A DNA stretch of 64,000 nt from Sphingomonas sp. KRR8 (lineage in GTDB: Bacteria; Pseudomonadota; Alphaproteobacteria; Sphingomonadales; Sphingomonadaceae), in assembly GCF_023559245.1 (NCBI RefSeq), contig NZ_CP097462.1, positions 496,001 to 560,000 of the forward strand, written 5' to 3'. The position numbers and the translations under genes are program-made. Positions 47,395 to 58,940 of the stretch are shown here, piece after piece. The notes under the pieces were generated by a model. The model saw nothing but the letters and a program-made list of their open reading frames with translations. It did no database searches and was not told the DNA's origin. Positions within the stretch are counted from its first letter, which is position 1, and each line of letters begins with the position of its first letter.

Positions 47395-48075
47395 ATGGAA
47401 ACGGCACCGCGCAGGAGCAGGATCGGGCTGTTCGGCAACATCATCGTGCTGGCCATCCTACTGGTCGGTGCCTGGCTGGTCTGGAGCAACGTGCGCGGCG
47501 GATCCGCGCCCGTCGTCTCCAACGGGCCCATGGGCGAAGCGGTGCGCGATGCCGGGAGCGCTCTTGCGAAGCCCGGATTCGCACCGCGCACCGACGCTGA
47601 TCGTCCGGGCGACATCACCATAAGCCCGACGGGCTTGGCGCTGCCGGTTGCTGGCGTTAAGACCAGCGAACTGGTTGATACCTACGCTGCCTCACGCGGC
47701 GGCGGCTCGCGGGTTCACAACGCAATCGACATCATGGCGCCCGAAGGCCGCCCCGTGATCGCCGCTGCGCCCGGCACGGTCGAGAAACTGTTCAACTCGA
47801 TCGGCAAGGGAGGACTGACGGTCTACGTTCGCTCCGACGACGGCCGGTGGATGTACTATTACGCCCACCTGTCCGCTTATGATGCCAACCTCAAGGAAGG
47901 GATGAAGATCAGGCGCGGCGATCCGATCGGGCTGGTCGGGCACACCGGAGATGCCAGCGCCGACGGTCCTCACCTGCACTTGGCAATCAACCGCATGGCG
48001 CCGGGCGAGCGCTGGTGGCAGGGCGAGCCGATCAATCCCTACCCGCTGCTTGCCGGAAAGCCTGCCGCCCGCTAG
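47395..48075 (+). CDS. M23 family metallopeptidase
   Basis: A membrane-anchored peptidoglycan endopeptidase or a LytM-like activator. The 226-residue protein has one N-terminal membrane helix (about 13-30) and a LytM domain (about 80-205) with zinc ligands in VHNAIDIMAPEG (H108, D112) and HLHLA (H193, H195), so the catalytic set is intact. It is the second gene of the L,D-transpeptidase pair. Confidence 0.92.
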   Translation: METAPRRSRIGLFGNIIVLAILLVGAWLVWSNVRGGSAPVVSNGPMGEAVRDAGSALAKPGFAPRTDADRPGDITISPTGLALPVAGVKTSELVDTYAASRGGGSRVHNAIDIMAPEGRPVIAAAPGTVEKLFNSIGKGGLTVYVRSDDGRWMYYYAHLSAYDANLKEGMKIRRGDPIGLVGHTGDASADGPHLHLAINRMAPGERWWQGEPINPYPLLAGKPAAR

Positions 48076-48120
48076 AGGCCGCGCGGCTCTTTCCACTTCG
48101 TTCACACAGGCAGGCGATCC

Positions 48121-48684
48121 ATGAAGATCAGCGGCGTCGACATTCGTCCCGGCAACATCATCGAATATGAAGGCGGCATCTGGCGTGCGGTGAAGATCCA
48201 GCACACCCAGCCTGGCAAGGGCGGCGCCTACATGCAGGTCGAGATGAAGAACCTCATCGATGGCCGCAAGACGAACGTTCGTTTCCGCTCGGCCGAAACG
48301 GTGGAGCGGGTCCGGCTCGACACCAAGGACTTCCAGTTCCTGTTCGCGGACGGCGACATGCTGACCTTCATGGACAAGGAAACTTACGAGCAGATCAGCC
48401 TTCCCAAGGACCTGCTCGGCGACGCGGCGGCCTTTCTTCAGGACGGCATGGACGTGGTCATGGAGTTGCACGAGGAGCGGCCGATCAGCGTTCAGCTGCC
48501 TGACCAGATTGAAGCCACGATCGTCGAGGCTGACGCGGTGGTGAAGGGGCAGACCGCCTCGTCCAGCTACAAGCCCGCGATCCTCGACAATGGTGTTCGC
48601 GTGATGGTTCCGCCGCACATCTCGGCGGGAACCAAGATTGTCGTCGACGTGTACGAACAGACTTACGTCCGCCGCGCCGACTAA
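48121..48684 (+). CDS. efp: Elongation factor P
   Basis: Relieves ribosome stalling at polyproline stretches. The 187-residue protein has domains I-III, beginning [19 protein letters not shown], with the tip loop PGKGGAYMQ whose lysine (about residue 34) would be the modification site of the EpmA-type, and the C-terminal [20 protein letters not shown] and final [13 protein letters not shown]. The polyproline-rich products in this window (topA tail, NuoC, comM) are plausible clients. Confidence 0.97.
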   Translation: MKISGVDIRPGNIIEYEGGIWRAVKIQHTQPGKGGAYMQVEMKNLIDGRKTNVRFRSAETVERVRLDTKDFQFLFADGDMLTFMDKETYEQISLPKDLLGDAAAFLQDGMDVVMELHEERPISVQLPDQIEATIVEADAVVKGQTASSSYKPAILDNGVRVMVPPHISAGTKIVVDVYEQTYVRRAD

Positions 48685-48694
48685 GGAACGCTCT

Positions 48695-49513
48695 GTGGTT
48701 TCCCATTCTGGTCTGATCACCGTCATGCAGCGCGCCGTTCGCAAGGCGGCGCCGCGCCTCCGGCGTGACTTCGGCGAGGTCGAGCAGCTGCAAGTTAGCC
48801 GCAAGGGGCCCGGCGACTTCGTCACCATGGCCGACAAACAGTCGGAGCAGACCATCGTCGACGAACTGAAGCAGGCTCGGCCCGACTGGGGTATGGTCCT
48901 CGAGGAGCGCGGCCTGGTCGAAGGCGATCCGGACAAGCCGCGCTGGATCGTCGATCCGCTCGACGGCACCACCAACTTTCTGCACGGCATCCCGCACTTC
49001 GCCATCTCGATCGCGGTTGAGGATCCTCGCGGAGCGCAGGGAAAGCCGGAGATCACCCACGGGATCGTCTATCAGCCGCTCACGGATGAGACCTTCTGGG
49101 CCGAGAAGGGGCGGGGGGCCTGGCTGCACGACCGCCGCTTGCGTGTGTCGGCCCGGCGCCATCTGGACGAGGCGGTGATTGCCACCGGCATACCACACCT
49201 CGGCCGGTCGGACGCCGCTCGATGGACCAGCATCTACGCCCGGATCGCACCTGAAGTGGCGGGTCTTCGCCGCCTGGGCTCTGCAACCCTTGATTTCGCT
49301 TGGTTGGCCGCTGGCCGTTATGACGGGTTCTGGGAAGACGACCTCGATGTTTGGGATGCCGCGGCGGGTATCTTGCTGGTCCGCGAGGCAGGCGGTTTTG
49401 TCAGCGATTTCCGCGGTCAGGACCGGATGGCCGAGCGCCGCGAGTATCTTGCCGCCAATGGCGAGTTGCACAGCAAGCTGCACAAGCTTGTCGGCGGCGC
49501 GCTTCGGGGCTGA
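48695..49513 (+). CDS. suhB: Inositol monophosphatase family protein (SuhB-like)
   Basis: Mg-dependent phosphatase of inositol or related phosphates; SuhB also acts in rRNA transcription in enterobacteria. The 272-residue protein has the metal motifs DKQSEQ, EERG, WIVDPLDGTTNFLHGIPHF and late DVWDAAAGILLVREAGG. The middle glutamate motif EERG is slightly off the usual EES. The start is GTG at 48695, with AAGGA 7 bases upstream; upstream in-frame codons lie in efp. The gene symbol is a family-level choice. Confidence 0.9.
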   Translation: MVSHSGLITVMQRAVRKAAPRLRRDFGEVEQLQVSRKGPGDFVTMADKQSEQTIVDELKQARPDWGMVLEERGLVEGDPDKPRWIVDPLDGTTNFLHGIPHFAISIAVEDPRGAQGKPEITHGIVYQPLTDETFWAEKGRGAWLHDRRLRVSARRHLDEAVIATGIPHLGRSDAARWTSIYARIAPEVAGLRRLGSATLDFAWLAAGRYDGFWEDDLDVWDAAAGILLVREAGGFVSDFRGQDRMAERREYLAANGELHSKLHKLVGGALRG

Positions 49514-49601
49514 GCGCAAGGTCCAATCTGGCCTTTCAGCCGTTGTGTCCGGCACGGTGCTGCTCTAGAGCGCCGCCGAGCCTAGTTTCCGGAGAGTCTT
49601 C

Positions 49602-49979
49602 GTGGCTGCAGTTGCCACCAATTACCTGCCGATCCTCTTCTTCCTGGCGGTTGCGCTCGGACTGTCGACAGCGTTCGTCGTGCTTCCGATGGTCGTGTCG
49701 CGGTTGACTGGAGCGGCCCGGCCGTACCCGGAGAAACTGAGCGAGTATGAATGCGGCTTTCCCGCTTTCGAGGACTCGCGCAGCCAGTTCGACGTTCGCT
49801 TTTACCTCGTCGCGATCCTGTTCATCGTTTTTGACTTGGAAGCCGCATTCCTGTTCCCGTGGGCGGTCACGCTCAAGACGACGGGTTGGGTCGGCTGGGG
49901 AGCGATGATGGTGTTCCTCGCCGAACTCGCGCTGGGCCTCGCTTATGCCTGGAGGAAGGGCGCACTCGAATGGGAGTGA
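49602..49979 (+). CDS. nuoA: NADH-quinone oxidoreductase subunit A
   Basis: Membrane-arm subunit of respiratory complex I. The 125-residue protein has three membrane helices and the loop [20 protein letters not shown], the conserved cysteine-bearing quinone-site loop. Start GTG at 49602 follows GGAGAG by 6 bases. It begins the nuoA-N operon; its last 10 bases overlap nuoB. No clear promoter was seen in the 88 bases before it. Confidence 0.97.
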   Translation: MAAVATNYLPILFFLAVALGLSTAFVVLPMVVSRLTGAARPYPEKLSEYECGFPAFEDSRSQFDVRFYLVAILFIVFDLEAAFLFPWAVTLKTTGWVGWGAMMVFLAELALGLAYAWRKGALEWE

Positions 49980-50551
49980 TCCTCGATCCTGCCGCCAATC
50001 CTTATCCGACCGAGGAAGAGATTGCGCGCGCTGCCGGGCTGGTCCCCGGCTCACCCCAGCATCGGGCCCTGGAGCAGATGCGGCACGACCTCGACAGCAA
50101 GGGCTTTGTGGTCACAGCCACCGAGGACCTATTCAACTGGGCCCGCACCGGCTCGCTGTGGTGGATGACCTTCGGGCTCGCCTGCTGTGCCGTGGAGATG
50201 ATCCACGTCAACATGCCGCGCTATGATCTTGAGCGGTTCGGCGTCGCTCCGCGCGCCAGCCCGCGGCAGTCGGACGTGATGATCGTGGCCGGAACGCTGT
50301 GCAACAAGATGGCCCCGGCGCTGCGCAAGGTCTACGACCAGATGGCGGAACCGCGCTACGTCATCTCCATGGGCAGCTGCGCCAACGGCGGCGGCTATTA
50401 CCATTTCAGCTATTCGGTGGTGCGCGGCTGCGACCGCATCGTGCCGGTCGACATCTACGTGCCCGGCTGCCCGCCCACCGCCGAGGCGCTGCTTTACGGG
50501 ATCATGCAATTGCAGCGGAAGATCCGCCGCGAAGGGACGATCGAGCGCTAG
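49970..50551 (+). CDS. nuoB: NADH-quinone oxidoreductase subunit B
   Basis: Carries the terminal 4Fe-4S cluster N2 next to the quinone site. The 193-residue protein has the ligand cysteines in [18 protein letters not shown] and [10 protein letters not shown] and the [20 protein letters not shown] core. The ATG at 49970 lies within nuoA; the in-frame codons upstream belong to nuoA DNA read out of frame. Ends one base before nuoC. Confidence 0.97.
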   Translation: MGVILDPAANPYPTEEEIARAAGLVPGSPQHRALEQMRHDLDSKGFVVTATEDLFNWARTGSLWWMTFGLACCAVEMIHVNMPRYDLERFGVAPRASPRQSDVMIVAGTLCNKMAPALRKVYDQMAEPRYVISMGSCANGGGYYHFSYSVVRGCDRIVPVDIYVPGCPPTAEALLYGIMQLQRKIRREGTIER

Positions 50552-50552
50552 G

Positions 50553-51437
50553 ATGGCGAGCTCCGCACCTCGGATGGCATCAAACGATGGCCTGATCGAC
50601 GCCGCGCAGGCCGCGCTTGGCGACCTTGTCGTCGACGCAAAGGACCATGTCGGCGAGATCACGCTGACGGTGCAGCGCGACGGCGTGGTCGAAGCGTGCC
50701 GCCTGCTGCGTGACACGCCCGGCCTCGAATTTCAGTCGCTAATGGAGATTGCCGGGGTCGACTATCCCGAGCGGCCGGAGCGGTTCGAAGTTAATTACCA
50801 CCTGCTGAGTTACACCCGGAACCGGCGGTTGCGGGTAAAGGTGCTGACCGACGAGCGCACCCCCGTGCCGAGTATCACGGGTCTGTGGCCTGTCGCGGGC
50901 TGGCTCGAGCGTGAGGTTTTCGACCTTTATGGAGTGACGTTCGCCGGCAATGCCGACCTGCGCCGCATCCTCACCGACTATGGTTTCGAGGGGCACCCGC
51001 TGCGCAAGGACTTCCCGCTGACCGGGTTCGTTGAGATGCGCTACTCGGAGACCGAGAAGCGAGTGGTTTACGAGCCGGTCGAGCTGGCGCAGGATTTTCG
51101 CGCATTCGATTTCCTCACGCCATGGAATGGGCCGGAGTACCGGCTGCCGGGCGACGAAAAGGCGGAGCCGCAGGCCGCTGGTGCGCCGTCTCCGGCACCC
51201 GCCACGGGCGAGGCGCCTAAGGTTGCGCCGGCTGTCGGCGCAGGACCGCGACCGGAAGAGAAGCCGTACAACTCCGACAATGACGAGCGCGGACGCAAGG
51301 GCGCGGCCACCGCCGCCGCCGAAGCCAGGAAGCCGAACGAAGACAAGGCGGCGCAGGCTGGCGGAAAGGTCACCGGCACCGATGAGCCGGTGCCCGACAG
51401 CCCCAACGTCACCCGCGACAGTCCCGAGGCGCAGTGA
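50553..51437 (+). CDS. nuoC: NADH-quinone oxidoreductase subunit C with long C-terminal tail
   Basis: Peripheral-arm scaffold subunit next to NuoD. Residues 1-200 form the normal domain, with [42 protein letters not shown] and the [11 protein letters not shown] signature. After [13 protein letters not shown] come about 95 residues rich in Ala, Pro, Glu and Lys that look disordered and make the protein 294 residues instead of about 200. The stop overlaps the nuoD start region. Confidence 0.96.
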   Translation: MASSAPRMASNDGLIDAAQAALGDLVVDAKDHVGEITLTVQRDGVVEACRLLRDTPGLEFQSLMEIAGVDYPERPERFEVNYHLLSYTRNRRLRVKVLTDERTPVPSITGLWPVAGWLEREVFDLYGVTFAGNADLRRILTDYGFEGHPLRKDFPLTGFVEMRYSETEKRVVYEPVELAQDFRAFDFLTPWNGPEYRLPGDEKAEPQAAGAPSPAPATGEAPKVAPAVGAGPRPEEKPYNSDNDERGRKGAATAAAEARKPNEDKAAQAGGKVTGTDEPVPDSPNVTRDSPEAQ

Positions 51438-52741
51438 TGAGCGAAGTGGAACAGGAAGTGGCGTTGGCTCCGGCCGACGCGCTGACCTCCGAGGTCGGCG
51501 GTGTCAAGCGGCAAAGTCGCAGGGTCGAGGTGGGGGTGATCGCTGGCTCCGGCGACGAGAGCGCCGGCGACGAGGTGATCCAGAACTACACGATCAACTT
51601 CGGGCCGCAGCATCCGGCCGCGCACGGCGTGCTGCGGCTGATCATGGAGCTCGACGGCGAGATCGTCGAGCGGGTCGACCCGCATGTCGGGCTGCTCCAC
51701 CGCGGCACCGAGAAGCTGATCGAATACAAGACCTACGCGCAGGCGATCCCCTATTTCGACCGGCTCGATTACTGCTCGCCGATGTGCATGGAGCATAGCT
51801 TCGTGCTCGCTGCCGAGAAGCTAATGGGTCTCGAGATTCCACTTCGCGCCCAGTACATCCGGGTGCTGATGGCGGAACTGACCCGCATCAAGAACCACAT
51901 GCTGAACCTGGGTTCGCACATCATGGACGTGGGGGCGATGACGCCCAACCTATGGCTGTTCGAGCTGCGCGAAGATCTGATGCAGATCTACGAGATGGTT
52001 TCAGGCGCGCGAATGCATGCCAACTACTTCCGTGTCGGCGGCGTTCACCAGGACATCCCGCCCAAGGTGCTGAACCACATCGGCGAGTTTCTCGACAATC
52101 GCCTGAAGCTGTTTGAGGACGCGATCAGCCTTGTCGCCGACAACCGCATTTTCAAGCAGCGTAATGTCGACATCGCCATCGTGTCCAGAGAGGATGCGAT
52201 GGCGTGGGGCTTCTCTGGCCCGATGATCCGCGCAACGGGCTTGCCGTGGGACATCCGCAAGTCCCAACCGTACGAAGTCTACGACCGCATGGACTTCGAC
52301 ATTCCGGTGGGCACAAACTCCGACTGTTACGACCGCTTCATGGTGCGGGTCGAGGAAGTGCGTCAGAGCTGGCGCATCGCGCGGCAGTGTCTGCTGGAAA
52401 TGCCGGAAGGCCCGATCGGCACGGCCGACCGCAAGGTCTTCCCGCCCAAGCGTGCCGAGATGAAGCAGTCGATGGAAGCGCTGATCCATCATTTCAAGCT
52501 CTACACCGAAGGCTATCACGTGCCTGCGGGCGAGGTCTACGTCGCGACGGAGAGCCCCAAGGGCGAGTTCGGCGTCTATCTCGTCGCCGACGGCACCAAC
52601 AAGCCATACCGCTGCAAGATTCGGCCGACGGCGTTCAGCCACCTGCAGGCGATGGACTTCATGATGAAGGGGCACATGCTGGCCGACACCACCGCGGTGC
52701 TGGGCGCGATGGACATCGTCTTCGGGGAGTGCGACCGCTAA
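51437..52741 (+). CDS. nuoD: NADH-quinone oxidoreductase subunit D
   Basis: Forms the quinone-binding pocket with NuoB. From [19 protein letters not shown] onward the 434-residue protein is standard, with [27 protein letters not shown] and [15 protein letters not shown]. About 48 extra, acidic N-terminal residues precede that point, whereas most relatives begin 5-10 residues before it. Start could be ATG at 51437 or the GTG 3 bases earlier, which overlaps the nuoC stop as GTGA. The stop TAA shares a base with the nuoE ATG. Confidence 0.96.
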   Translation: MSEVEQEVALAPADALTSEVGGVKRQSRRVEVGVIAGSGDESAGDEVIQNYTINFGPQHPAAHGVLRLIMELDGEIVERVDPHVGLLHRGTEKLIEYKTYAQAIPYFDRLDYCSPMCMEHSFVLAAEKLMGLEIPLRAQYIRVLMAELTRIKNHMLNLGSHIMDVGAMTPNLWLFELREDLMQIYEMVSGARMHANYFRVGGVHQDIPPKVLNHIGEFLDNRLKLFEDAISLVADNRIFKQRNVDIAIVSREDAMAWGFSGPMIRATGLPWDIRKSQPYEVYDRMDFDIPVGTNSDCYDRFMVRVEEVRQSWRIARQCLLEMPEGPIGTADRKVFPPKRAEMKQSMEALIHHFKLYTEGYHVPAGEVYVATESPKGEFGVYLVADGTNKPYRCKIRPTAFSHLQAMDFMMKGHMLADTTAVLGAMDIVFGECDR

Positions 52742-53445
52742 TGGCCGAACGTCATTTCGCGCCCGACGTGCCGGAGTTGCGTGAGCGCTGGGGAAATTTC
52801 ACCTGGGACAAGGCGCATGCGCCCGAGGCGGCGCGGGCGCTCGGCAAATATCCCGAGGGTCGCAAAATGTCGGCGGTGATTCCCCTGCTCGACCTTGCCC
52901 AGCGACAAGTCGGTTCGGAGACTGGAACCCAAGGCTGGCTGCCGATTCCCGTGATTGAATTCGTCGCGGCAGAGTGCGGCATGCCGCCGATGCGGGCGAT
53001 GGAGGTCGCTAGCTTCTACACCATGTTCAACCTGGTGCCGGTGGGCAAGTATCACGTGCAGCTGTGCGGAACGACGCCGTGCATGCTGCGCGGCTCGGAC
53101 GATGTCCTGCGGGCGTGCGAGAAGAAGGGCCTCAAGAAGGGTTATACGACGGCTGACGGGCTGTTCACGCTGACCGAGGTCGAATGCCTTGGCGCTTGTG
53201 CCAACGCGCCCATGGTCCAGATCAACGACGACAATTTTGAAGACCTCACCGAGGAGAGCATGACCACCATCCTCGATGCGCTTGCGGCTGGAGAACCGGT
53301 CAAGCCGGGCTCGCAGATCGGTCGCCAGACAAGCGCGCCGGAGGGTGGTCCCACCAGCCTCAAGAAGATGGCCGAGCGCAATTACGATTATCGCCCGCAG
53401 TGGTCGGCAGAAGCGGCGCCAGCGCCGGCAGGAGAGGGTGCCTGA
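52741..53445 (+). CDS. nuoE: NADH-quinone oxidoreductase subunit E
   Basis: Peripheral-arm 2Fe-2S subunit (N1a). The 234-residue thioredoxin-like protein has ligands C109, C114 in LCGTTPC and C149, C153 in CLGAC. The tail after about residue 175 is variable and Ala/Pro-rich at the end, as in other alphaproteobacterial NuoE/NQO2 proteins. The long frame upstream of this ATG lies inside nuoD and is not part of the gene. One base separates it from nuoF. Confidence 0.96.
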   Translation: MAERHFAPDVPELRERWGNFTWDKAHAPEAARALGKYPEGRKMSAVIPLLDLAQRQVGSETGTQGWLPIPVIEFVAAECGMPPMRAMEVASFYTMFNLVPVGKYHVQLCGTTPCMLRGSDDVLRACEKKGLKKGYTTADGLFTLTEVECLGACANAPMVQINDDNFEDLTEESMTTILDALAAGEPVKPGSQIGRQTSAPEGGPTSLKKMAERNYDYRPQWSAEAAPAPAGEGA

Positions 53446-53446
53446 G

Positions 53447-54757
53447 ATGGGTTACACCGGATCCCTGAGCGACAAGGATCGCATCTTCACCAACGTCTAT
53501 GGCTTCCAGTCGCCGGACCTAAAGGAGGCGCAGGCGCGTGGCGATTGGGACAATACCAAGGCGCTGATGGCGGTCGGACCCGACGCGATCATCGACGCGG
53601 TCAAGGCAAGCGGTCTGCGTGGCCGCGGCGGCGCGGGCTTTCCGACCGGCATGAAGTGGAGCTTCATGCCGAAGGAGCCAAAGCCGGGTAAGCCAAACTT
53701 CCTGGTGATCAACGCCGACGAGTCCGAGCCCGGCAGCTGCAAGGACCGGGAGATCATCCGACACGATCCGCACAAGCTGCTCGAAGGCGCGCTGATCGCC
53801 AGCTTCGCGATGCGGGCGCGGGCCTGCTACATCTACATTCGCGGCGAATATATCCGCGAGGCCGAGGCGCTCGAGCGCGCGGTTGCGGAGGCCTATGCAG
53901 CCGGGTTGCTGGGCAAGAATGCGGCCGGATCGGGCTACGACTTCGACTGCTTCGTCCATCGCGGCGCGGGCGCCTACATCTGCGGCGAAGAGACCGCGAT
54001 GCTCGAAAGTCTCGAAGGCAAGATGGGCCGGCCGCGGCTGAAGCCGCCGTTCCCGGCGGGCGCGGGCCTCTACGGCTGCCCGACCACGGTCAACAACGTC
54101 GAGAGCATCGCCGTCGTCCCCACCATCCTGCGCCGCGGCGCCAGCTGGTTCGCGGGCTTCGGGCGCGAGAAGAACGAGGGCACCAAGCTCTTCCAGATCA
54201 GCGGCCATGTCAACAAGCCGTGCGTGGTCGAAGAGAGCATGAGCATTCCTTTCCGCGAGCTGATCGATCGCCATTGCGGCGGCATTCGCGGCGGTTGGGA
54301 CAATCTGCTGGCGGTCATCCCGGGGGGAAGCTCGGTTCCGCTGGTCCCAGCAGCCGAGATAATGGACGCGCCGATGGATTTCGACGGGCTGAAGGCGCTT
54401 GGAAGCGGCCTTGGCACGGCAGCGGTCATTGTTATGGACAAGTCGACCGACATCGTTCGCGCGATCAGTCGCATCAGCTACTTCTACAAGCACGAGAGCT
54501 GCGGCCAGTGCACCCCGTGCCGCGAGGGTACCGGCTGGATGTGGCGGATCATGGAGCGACTGCGCGAAGGAGACGCCACGGTCGACATGATCGACCGTCT
54601 GCAGGACGTCACCAAGCAGGTCGAAGGCCACACCATCTGCGCGCTGGGGGACGCCGCCGCGTGGCCGATCCAGGGCCTTATCCGCCACTTCCGCCCCGAG
54701 CTCGAGCGTCGCATTGCCGAGCGCGGCGGGAACAATTTACTTGAGGCCGCCGAGTAA
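53447..54757 (+). CDS. nuoF: NADH-quinone oxidoreductase subunit F
   Basis: Binds NADH and FMN and holds 4Fe-4S cluster N3. The 436-residue protein has the nucleotide sites [16 protein letters not shown] and [34 protein letters not shown], and the cluster ligands [11 protein letters not shown] with a fourth cysteine in HTICALGD. Its stop TAA shares a base with the nuoG ATG. Confidence 0.97.
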   Translation: MGYTGSLSDKDRIFTNVYGFQSPDLKEAQARGDWDNTKALMAVGPDAIIDAVKASGLRGRGGAGFPTGMKWSFMPKEPKPGKPNFLVINADESEPGSCKDREIIRHDPHKLLEGALIASFAMRARACYIYIRGEYIREAEALERAVAEAYAAGLLGKNAAGSGYDFDCFVHRGAGAYICGEETAMLESLEGKMGRPRLKPPFPAGAGLYGCPTTVNNVESIAVVPTILRRGASWFAGFGREKNEGTKLFQISGHVNKPCVVEESMSIPFRELIDRHCGGIRGGWDNLLAVIPGGSSVPLVPAAEIMDAPMDFDGLKALGSGLGTAAVIVMDKSTDIVRAISRISYFYKHESCGQCTPCREGTGWMWRIMERLREGDATVDMIDRLQDVTKQVEGHTICALGDAAAWPIQGLIRHFRPELERRIAERGGNNLLEAAE

Positions 54758-56769
54758 TGCCCAAGGTCACCGTTGATGGTCAGGAGATCGAGGTCCCCGC
54801 TGGCGCCACCGTGCTCCAAGCCTGTGAGCTCGCTGGCAAGGAAATCCCGCGTTTCTGTTATCACGAGCGGCTGAGCATCGCCGGCAACTGCCGGATGTGC
54901 CTGGTCGAGGTGGCGCCGGGGCCGCCCAAGCCGCAGGCGAGCTGCGCGCTGCCCGCCGCCGACAATCAGGTGATCCGTACCGACAGCGCGATGGTCAAGA
55001 AGGCGCGTGAGGGGGTGATGGAGTTCCTCCTCATCAACCACCCCCTCGATTGTCCGATCTGCGACCAAGGCGGCGAATGCGACTTGCAGGATCAGGCCAT
55101 GGCCTATGGTCGCAGCGTGTCGCGCTTCGACGAGAACAAGCGCTCGGTCGATGACAAGTACATGGGCCCGGTCATTAAGACCTCGATGACCCGCTGCATC
55201 CAGTGCACCCGCTGCGTGCGCTTCGCCGAGGAAGTGGCGGGCACGCCCGAACTGGGCATGCTCTATCGCGGCGAGGACGCGCAGATCACGCCTTACCTGG
55301 AGCGCGCCCTAACCAGCGAACTCAGCGGCAACCTTGCCGACCTCTGTCCGGTGGGCGCGCTGCTGCAGGCGCCGCAGAGCTTCGAGGCGCGGCCTTGGGA
55401 GCTCAGGAAGGTTCCGGGCATCGACGTAATGGACGCGGTGGGCTCGAACATCCGCTTTGACATGCGCGGCCCGCAGGTGATGCGGATCCTGCCGCGCATC
55501 AACGAGGACGTGAACGAGGAGTGGATCAGCGACAAGACGCGGCACCATGCCGACGCGCTGGTCCGCAACCGGCTCGACCGGCCCTGGGTGCGGGTCGAAG
55601 GCAAGCTTCAAGCGACCGACTGGACCGAGGCGCTGCAGATCCTTGCCGACCGGCTTGAGGATGCAGGAAGCAAGGTGGCGGCGATCGCGGGCGACCTGCT
55701 CGACGCCGAGACAATGTTTGCCGCGCGAAAGTTGCTGGAAGGGCAGGGGTCGACGCTGCTTGAGGGGCGACAGGGCGGGATGGACTATGACGTCTCCTCC
55801 TTGTCGGCGGTGGCGTTCAACTCCACCGTGGCGGGGATCGAGAACGCCGACGTTGTCCTGCTGGTCGGGTCCAACCCACGCTGGGAAGCGCCGCTGGTCA
55901 ACACCCGAATCCGCAAGGCGGTCCGCCGCCAGGGGGCTCAGGTGTTCGTGGTCGGACCGCAGGCTGACCTGGCCTATCCAGTGACCAACATCGGCGACGA
56001 TCTGTCGCTGCTCGGCAATCTGCCGGCGCATGTCACCGAGGCGTTCGCCAGGGCCGAGCGGCCGGCTGTAATCGTGGGCCCCGGCGCGCTTGCGGCGGGC
56101 GCACTCGGTGCATCGCTCAGGCTCGTCGACAGCCTTGGGCTCATCAAGGGTGACTGGAACGGCTTCAACGTCATTCACACCGCCGCGAGCCGCATGGCCG
56201 GGATCATGCTGGGTTATGCGCAGAAGGGCGGGCTCAAGGACATCGAGGATGCCGCGCCGCGGCTCGTGCTCCTGCTGGGTGCCGACGAGATCGCGACGAC
56301 TCATTTCCACGGTGCGTTCAAGATCTACATCGGCCATCACGGCGACGCGGGCGCGCGCCAAGCCGACCTGGTACTTCCCGCTGCCGCCTACACTGAGAAG
56401 CATGGCACCTACGTCAACCTGGAAGGCCGGGTGCAGCGCGGCGAAAAGGCCAGCTTCCCACCCGGCGAAGCGCGGGAGGACTGGACCATCTTTCGTGCTG
56501 TCTCGGATTTGATTGGCAAGCCGCTGCCATTTGACCGTTTCGACCAGCTGCGAGCGGCCATGATCGCCGAAGTGCCGCAGCTCGGCCGTGACGGACTGGT
56601 CGATCTTCCTTGGGCGCCGCCTTCGCTCCCGGCGGACGTCAGCGGCTCATGCGGGCTGCCGGTGAAAGACTTCTACCTGACCAACGCCATCTGCCGAGCC
56701 AGCCCGACGATGCACCGTTGCAGCGAGGAACTGATCCACGGCCGCAGCTTCGCGGAGGCGGCCGAGTGA
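54757..56769 (+). CDS. nuoG: NADH-quinone oxidoreductase subunit G
   Basis: Large iron-sulfur subunit of the peripheral arm. The 670-residue protein has an N-terminal 2Fe-2S ferredoxin domain ([20 protein letters not shown]), a His/Cys N5 site ([20 protein letters not shown]), a 4Fe-4S site ([15 protein letters not shown]) and a molybdopterin-like domain without an obvious molybdenum role. This is the shorter alphaproteobacterial form, without the N7 extension of E. coli. Its stop overlaps the GTG of nuoH (GTGA). Confidence 0.97.
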   Translation: MPKVTVDGQEIEVPAGATVLQACELAGKEIPRFCYHERLSIAGNCRMCLVEVAPGPPKPQASCALPAADNQVIRTDSAMVKKAREGVMEFLLINHPLDCPICDQGGECDLQDQAMAYGRSVSRFDENKRSVDDKYMGPVIKTSMTRCIQCTRCVRFAEEVAGTPELGMLYRGEDAQITPYLERALTSELSGNLADLCPVGALLQAPQSFEARPWELRKVPGIDVMDAVGSNIRFDMRGPQVMRILPRINEDVNEEWISDKTRHHADALVRNRLDRPWVRVEGKLQATDWTEALQILADRLEDAGSKVAAIAGDLLDAETMFAARKLLEGQGSTLLEGRQGGMDYDVSSLSAVAFNSTVAGIENADVVLLVGSNPRWEAPLVNTRIRKAVRRQGAQVFVVGPQADLAYPVTNIGDDLSLLGNLPAHVTEAFARAERPAVIVGPGALAAGALGASLRLVDSLGLIKGDWNGFNVIHTAASRMAGIMLGYAQKGGLKDIEDAAPRLVLLLGADEIATTHFHGAFKIYIGHHGDAGARQADLVLPAAAYTEKHGTYVNLEGRVQRGEKASFPPGEAREDWTIFRAVSDLIGKPLPFDRFDQLRAAMIAEVPQLGRDGLVDLPWAPPSLPADVSGSCGLPVKDFYLTNAICRASPTMHRCSEELIHGRSFAEAAE

Positions 56770-57815
56770 CTGCTCTCTTCCAGTCTTACGGGGCAAGCTA
56801 CGAATGGGCTTGGTTCTGGTCCATGCTGATCGGCATCCTGGTGATCGCCTTGCCGCTCATGCTGGCGGTGGCGATGATCATTTATGCCGAGCGCAAGATC
56901 TGGGCCGCGATGGCGCTGCGCCGTGGTCCGAACGTGGTCGGCCCTTTCGGCCTCCTGCAGAGCTTCGCCGACGGTCTGAAGGTCTTTCTCAAGGAGACCA
57001 TCGTCCCGACTAGCGCCAACAAAGGCCTTTTTCTGTTGGCGCCAATCATCAGCTTCACGGTTGCGCTGATCGTCTGGGCGGTGGTGCCGTTTCAGGTTGG
57101 GGTGGTGCTGGCTGACGTCAACGTCGGGCTGCTCTACATTCTCGCCGCGAGTTCGCTCGGCGTCTACGGCGTGATTATCGCCGGCTGGTCGTCCAACTCC
57201 AAATATCCCTTCTATTCGGCGCTTCGGGCGGCCGCGCAGATGGTCAGCTACGAGGTTTCGATCGGCTTCGTGCTGATCTGCGTCGTCCTCTACGCCGGCA
57301 CCTTCAACCTGGGCGGGATCGTCGCCGCGCAGCAGGGCAACATCCTATTCGGCCTGTTCAACGGCTTCGGGTTCAATCCTTTGCTGTTCCCGATGGCGGT
57401 GGTGTTCCTGATCAGCTCCATGGCCGAGACGTTCCGTACCCCGTTCGATTTGACGGAAGCGGAGAGCGAGCTCGTTGCAGGATTTCAGACCGAATACAGC
57501 TCAATGAGCTTCGCGCTCTTTTGGCTTGGCGAATATGGCAACGTCATCCTCATGTGCGCGCTGAACTCGATCCTGTTCTGGGGCGGCTATTTGCCGCCGG
57601 TGAACTGGGCGCCGCTCTACGTCATCCCGGGCATCATCTGGCTGCTGATCAAGATGATGCTGTTCTTCTTCATCTTCGGCTGGGTCCGCGCGACGGTGCC
57701 GAGGTACCGCTACGACCAGCTGATGCGCCTAGGCTGGAAGATATTCCTGCCGCTCAGCCTCACCTTTGTTTTCCTGATCTCGGGCTGGCTCATGCTGACC
57801 CGCTATGGAGCCTGA
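56766..57815 (+). CDS. nuoH: NADH-quinone oxidoreductase subunit H
   Basis: Membrane subunit at the quinone channel. The 349-residue protein has eight membrane helices, [21 protein letters not shown], and the conserved [20 protein letters not shown] loop. Start GTG at 56766 overlaps nuoG; the frame is open 52 codons further upstream but those lie in nuoG. It ends 6 bases before nuoI. Confidence 0.97.
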   Translation: MTALFQSYGASYEWAWFWSMLIGILVIALPLMLAVAMIIYAERKIWAAMALRRGPNVVGPFGLLQSFADGLKVFLKETIVPTSANKGLFLLAPIISFTVALIVWAVVPFQVGVVLADVNVGLLYILAASSLGVYGVIIAGWSSNSKYPFYSALRAAAQMVSYEVSIGFVLICVVLYAGTFNLGGIVAAQQGNILFGLFNGFGFNPLLFPMAVVFLISSMAETFRTPFDLTEAESELVAGFQTEYSSMSFALFWLGEYGNVILMCALNSILFWGGYLPPVNWAPLYVIPGIIWLLIKMMLFFFIFGWVRATVPRYRYDQLMRLGWKIFLPLSLTFVFLISGWLMLTRYGA

Positions 57816-57821
57816 CCGGCC

Positions 57822-58310
57822 ATGAATGCCGTCACCCAGTTTGTTAAGTCGTTCACCTTGTGGGAGCTGGTGAAGGGTCACGCCCTCACTCTGAAGTATT
57901 TCTTCAAGCCCAAGGCGACGATCAACTACCCTTACGAGAAGACGCCCATGTCGCCGCGCTTCCGCGGCGAGCATGCGCTACGGCGTTACCCAAACGGCGA
58001 AGAGCGTTGCATCGCGTGCAAGCTGTGCGAGGCGGTGTGTCCTGCGCTGGCGATCACCATCGAGGCCGAACCGCGGGAAGACGGCAGCCGGCGGACCACC
58101 CGCTACGACATCGATATGGTGAAGTGCATCTATTGCGGGCTGTGCGCCGAGGCGTGCCCGGTGGATGCGATCGTCGAAGGACCGAACCTCGAGTTTTCCA
58201 CAGAAACCCGCGAGGAGCTTCTCTACGACAAGGCAAAGCTACTTGCGAACGGCGACATGTGGGAACAGGCGATAGCCGCCAACCTTGCCGCTGACGCGGC
58301 CTATCGTTAA
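57822..58310 (+). CDS. nuoI: NADH-quinone oxidoreductase subunit I
   Basis: Ferredoxin-like subunit with clusters N6a and N6b. The 162-residue protein has an amphipathic start and two ligand motifs, [12 protein letters not shown] and [12 protein letters not shown], followed by [20 protein letters not shown]. Length and motif spacing are normal. nuoJ follows after 18 bases. Confidence 0.97.
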   Translation: MNAVTQFVKSFTLWELVKGHALTLKYFFKPKATINYPYEKTPMSPRFRGEHALRRYPNGEERCIACKLCEAVCPALAITIEAEPREDGSRRTTRYDIDMVKCIYCGLCAEACPVDAIVEGPNLEFSTETREELLYDKAKLLANGDMWEQAIAANLAADAAYR

Positions 58311-58328
58311 GCGGCCCGCCAACCCGAC

Positions 58329-58940
58329 ATGATCGCTCTTCTCGCCTTTTACCTCTTCGCGACGCTGACCATCGGGTCCGCCGTGCTGGTGATCTTCGCC
58401 CGAAATCCGGTGCACAGCGTGCTGTGGCTGATCGTCGGCTTCTTCAACGCCGCGGGGCTGATGCTTCTGACGGGCGCCGAGTTCATCGCGATGCTCCTGG
58501 TGATCGTCTACGTCGGCGCGGTCGCAGTGCTGTTCTTGTTCGTGGTGATGATGCTCGACATCGATTTCGCCAGCCTAAGGTCCGGCTTCAATCGCAACCT
58601 GCCATTTGGCCTTCTGATTGCGCTGGTGCTGTTGAGCGAGATCGTAATCGCCATCGGCGCGCACCAGGCCGGGCCTGCGTTGGCGCGGGGCAACGGAGCA
58701 CCGCCGGCTAACGCAGTGCCCAATATCGAGGCGCTCGGGAACCTGCTCTACACACGCTACCTCCCGATCTTTGAACTGGCGGGTTTCGTCCTGCTGGTGG
58801 CGATGATCGGGGCCATCGTGCTGACGCATCGCAGTCGTGGCGACAGCCGCGGTCAGAACGCGAGCCGGCAGATTGCCCGCAGGCCCGAAGATGCGGTCCG
58901 GATCGCAAAGCCGGCAGTCGGCGAGGGAATGACACTGTGA
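58329..58940 (+). CDS. nuoJ: NADH-quinone oxidoreductase subunit J
   Basis: Membrane subunit with five helices. The 203-residue protein has [21 protein letters not shown] and the [20 protein letters not shown] helix that carries the pi-bulge of complex I. The C-terminal tail after about residue 175 is basic and cytoplasmic. Its stop overlaps the nuoK GTG (GTGA). Confidence 0.96.
   Translation: MIALLAFYLFATLTIGSAVLVIFARNPVHSVLWLIVGFFNAAGLMLLTGAEFIAMLLVIVYVGAVAVLFLFVVMMLDIDFASLRSGFNRNLPFGLLIALVLLSEIVIAIGAHQAGPALARGNGAPPANAVPNIEALGNLLYTRYLPIFELAGFVLLVAMIGAIVLTHRSRGDSRGQNASRQIARRPEDAVRIAKPAVGEGMTL

Noticed and set aside
48071..48094. Hairpin after the M23 peptidase gene as a terminator
   Set aside because: The stem has a bulge and only three U residues follow; too weak to call.
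52204..52740. Upstream in-frame extension of nuoE across nuoD
   Set aside because: The sequence is arginine-rich out-of-frame nuoD; the ATG at 52741 overlaps the nuoD stop and matches NuoE starts.
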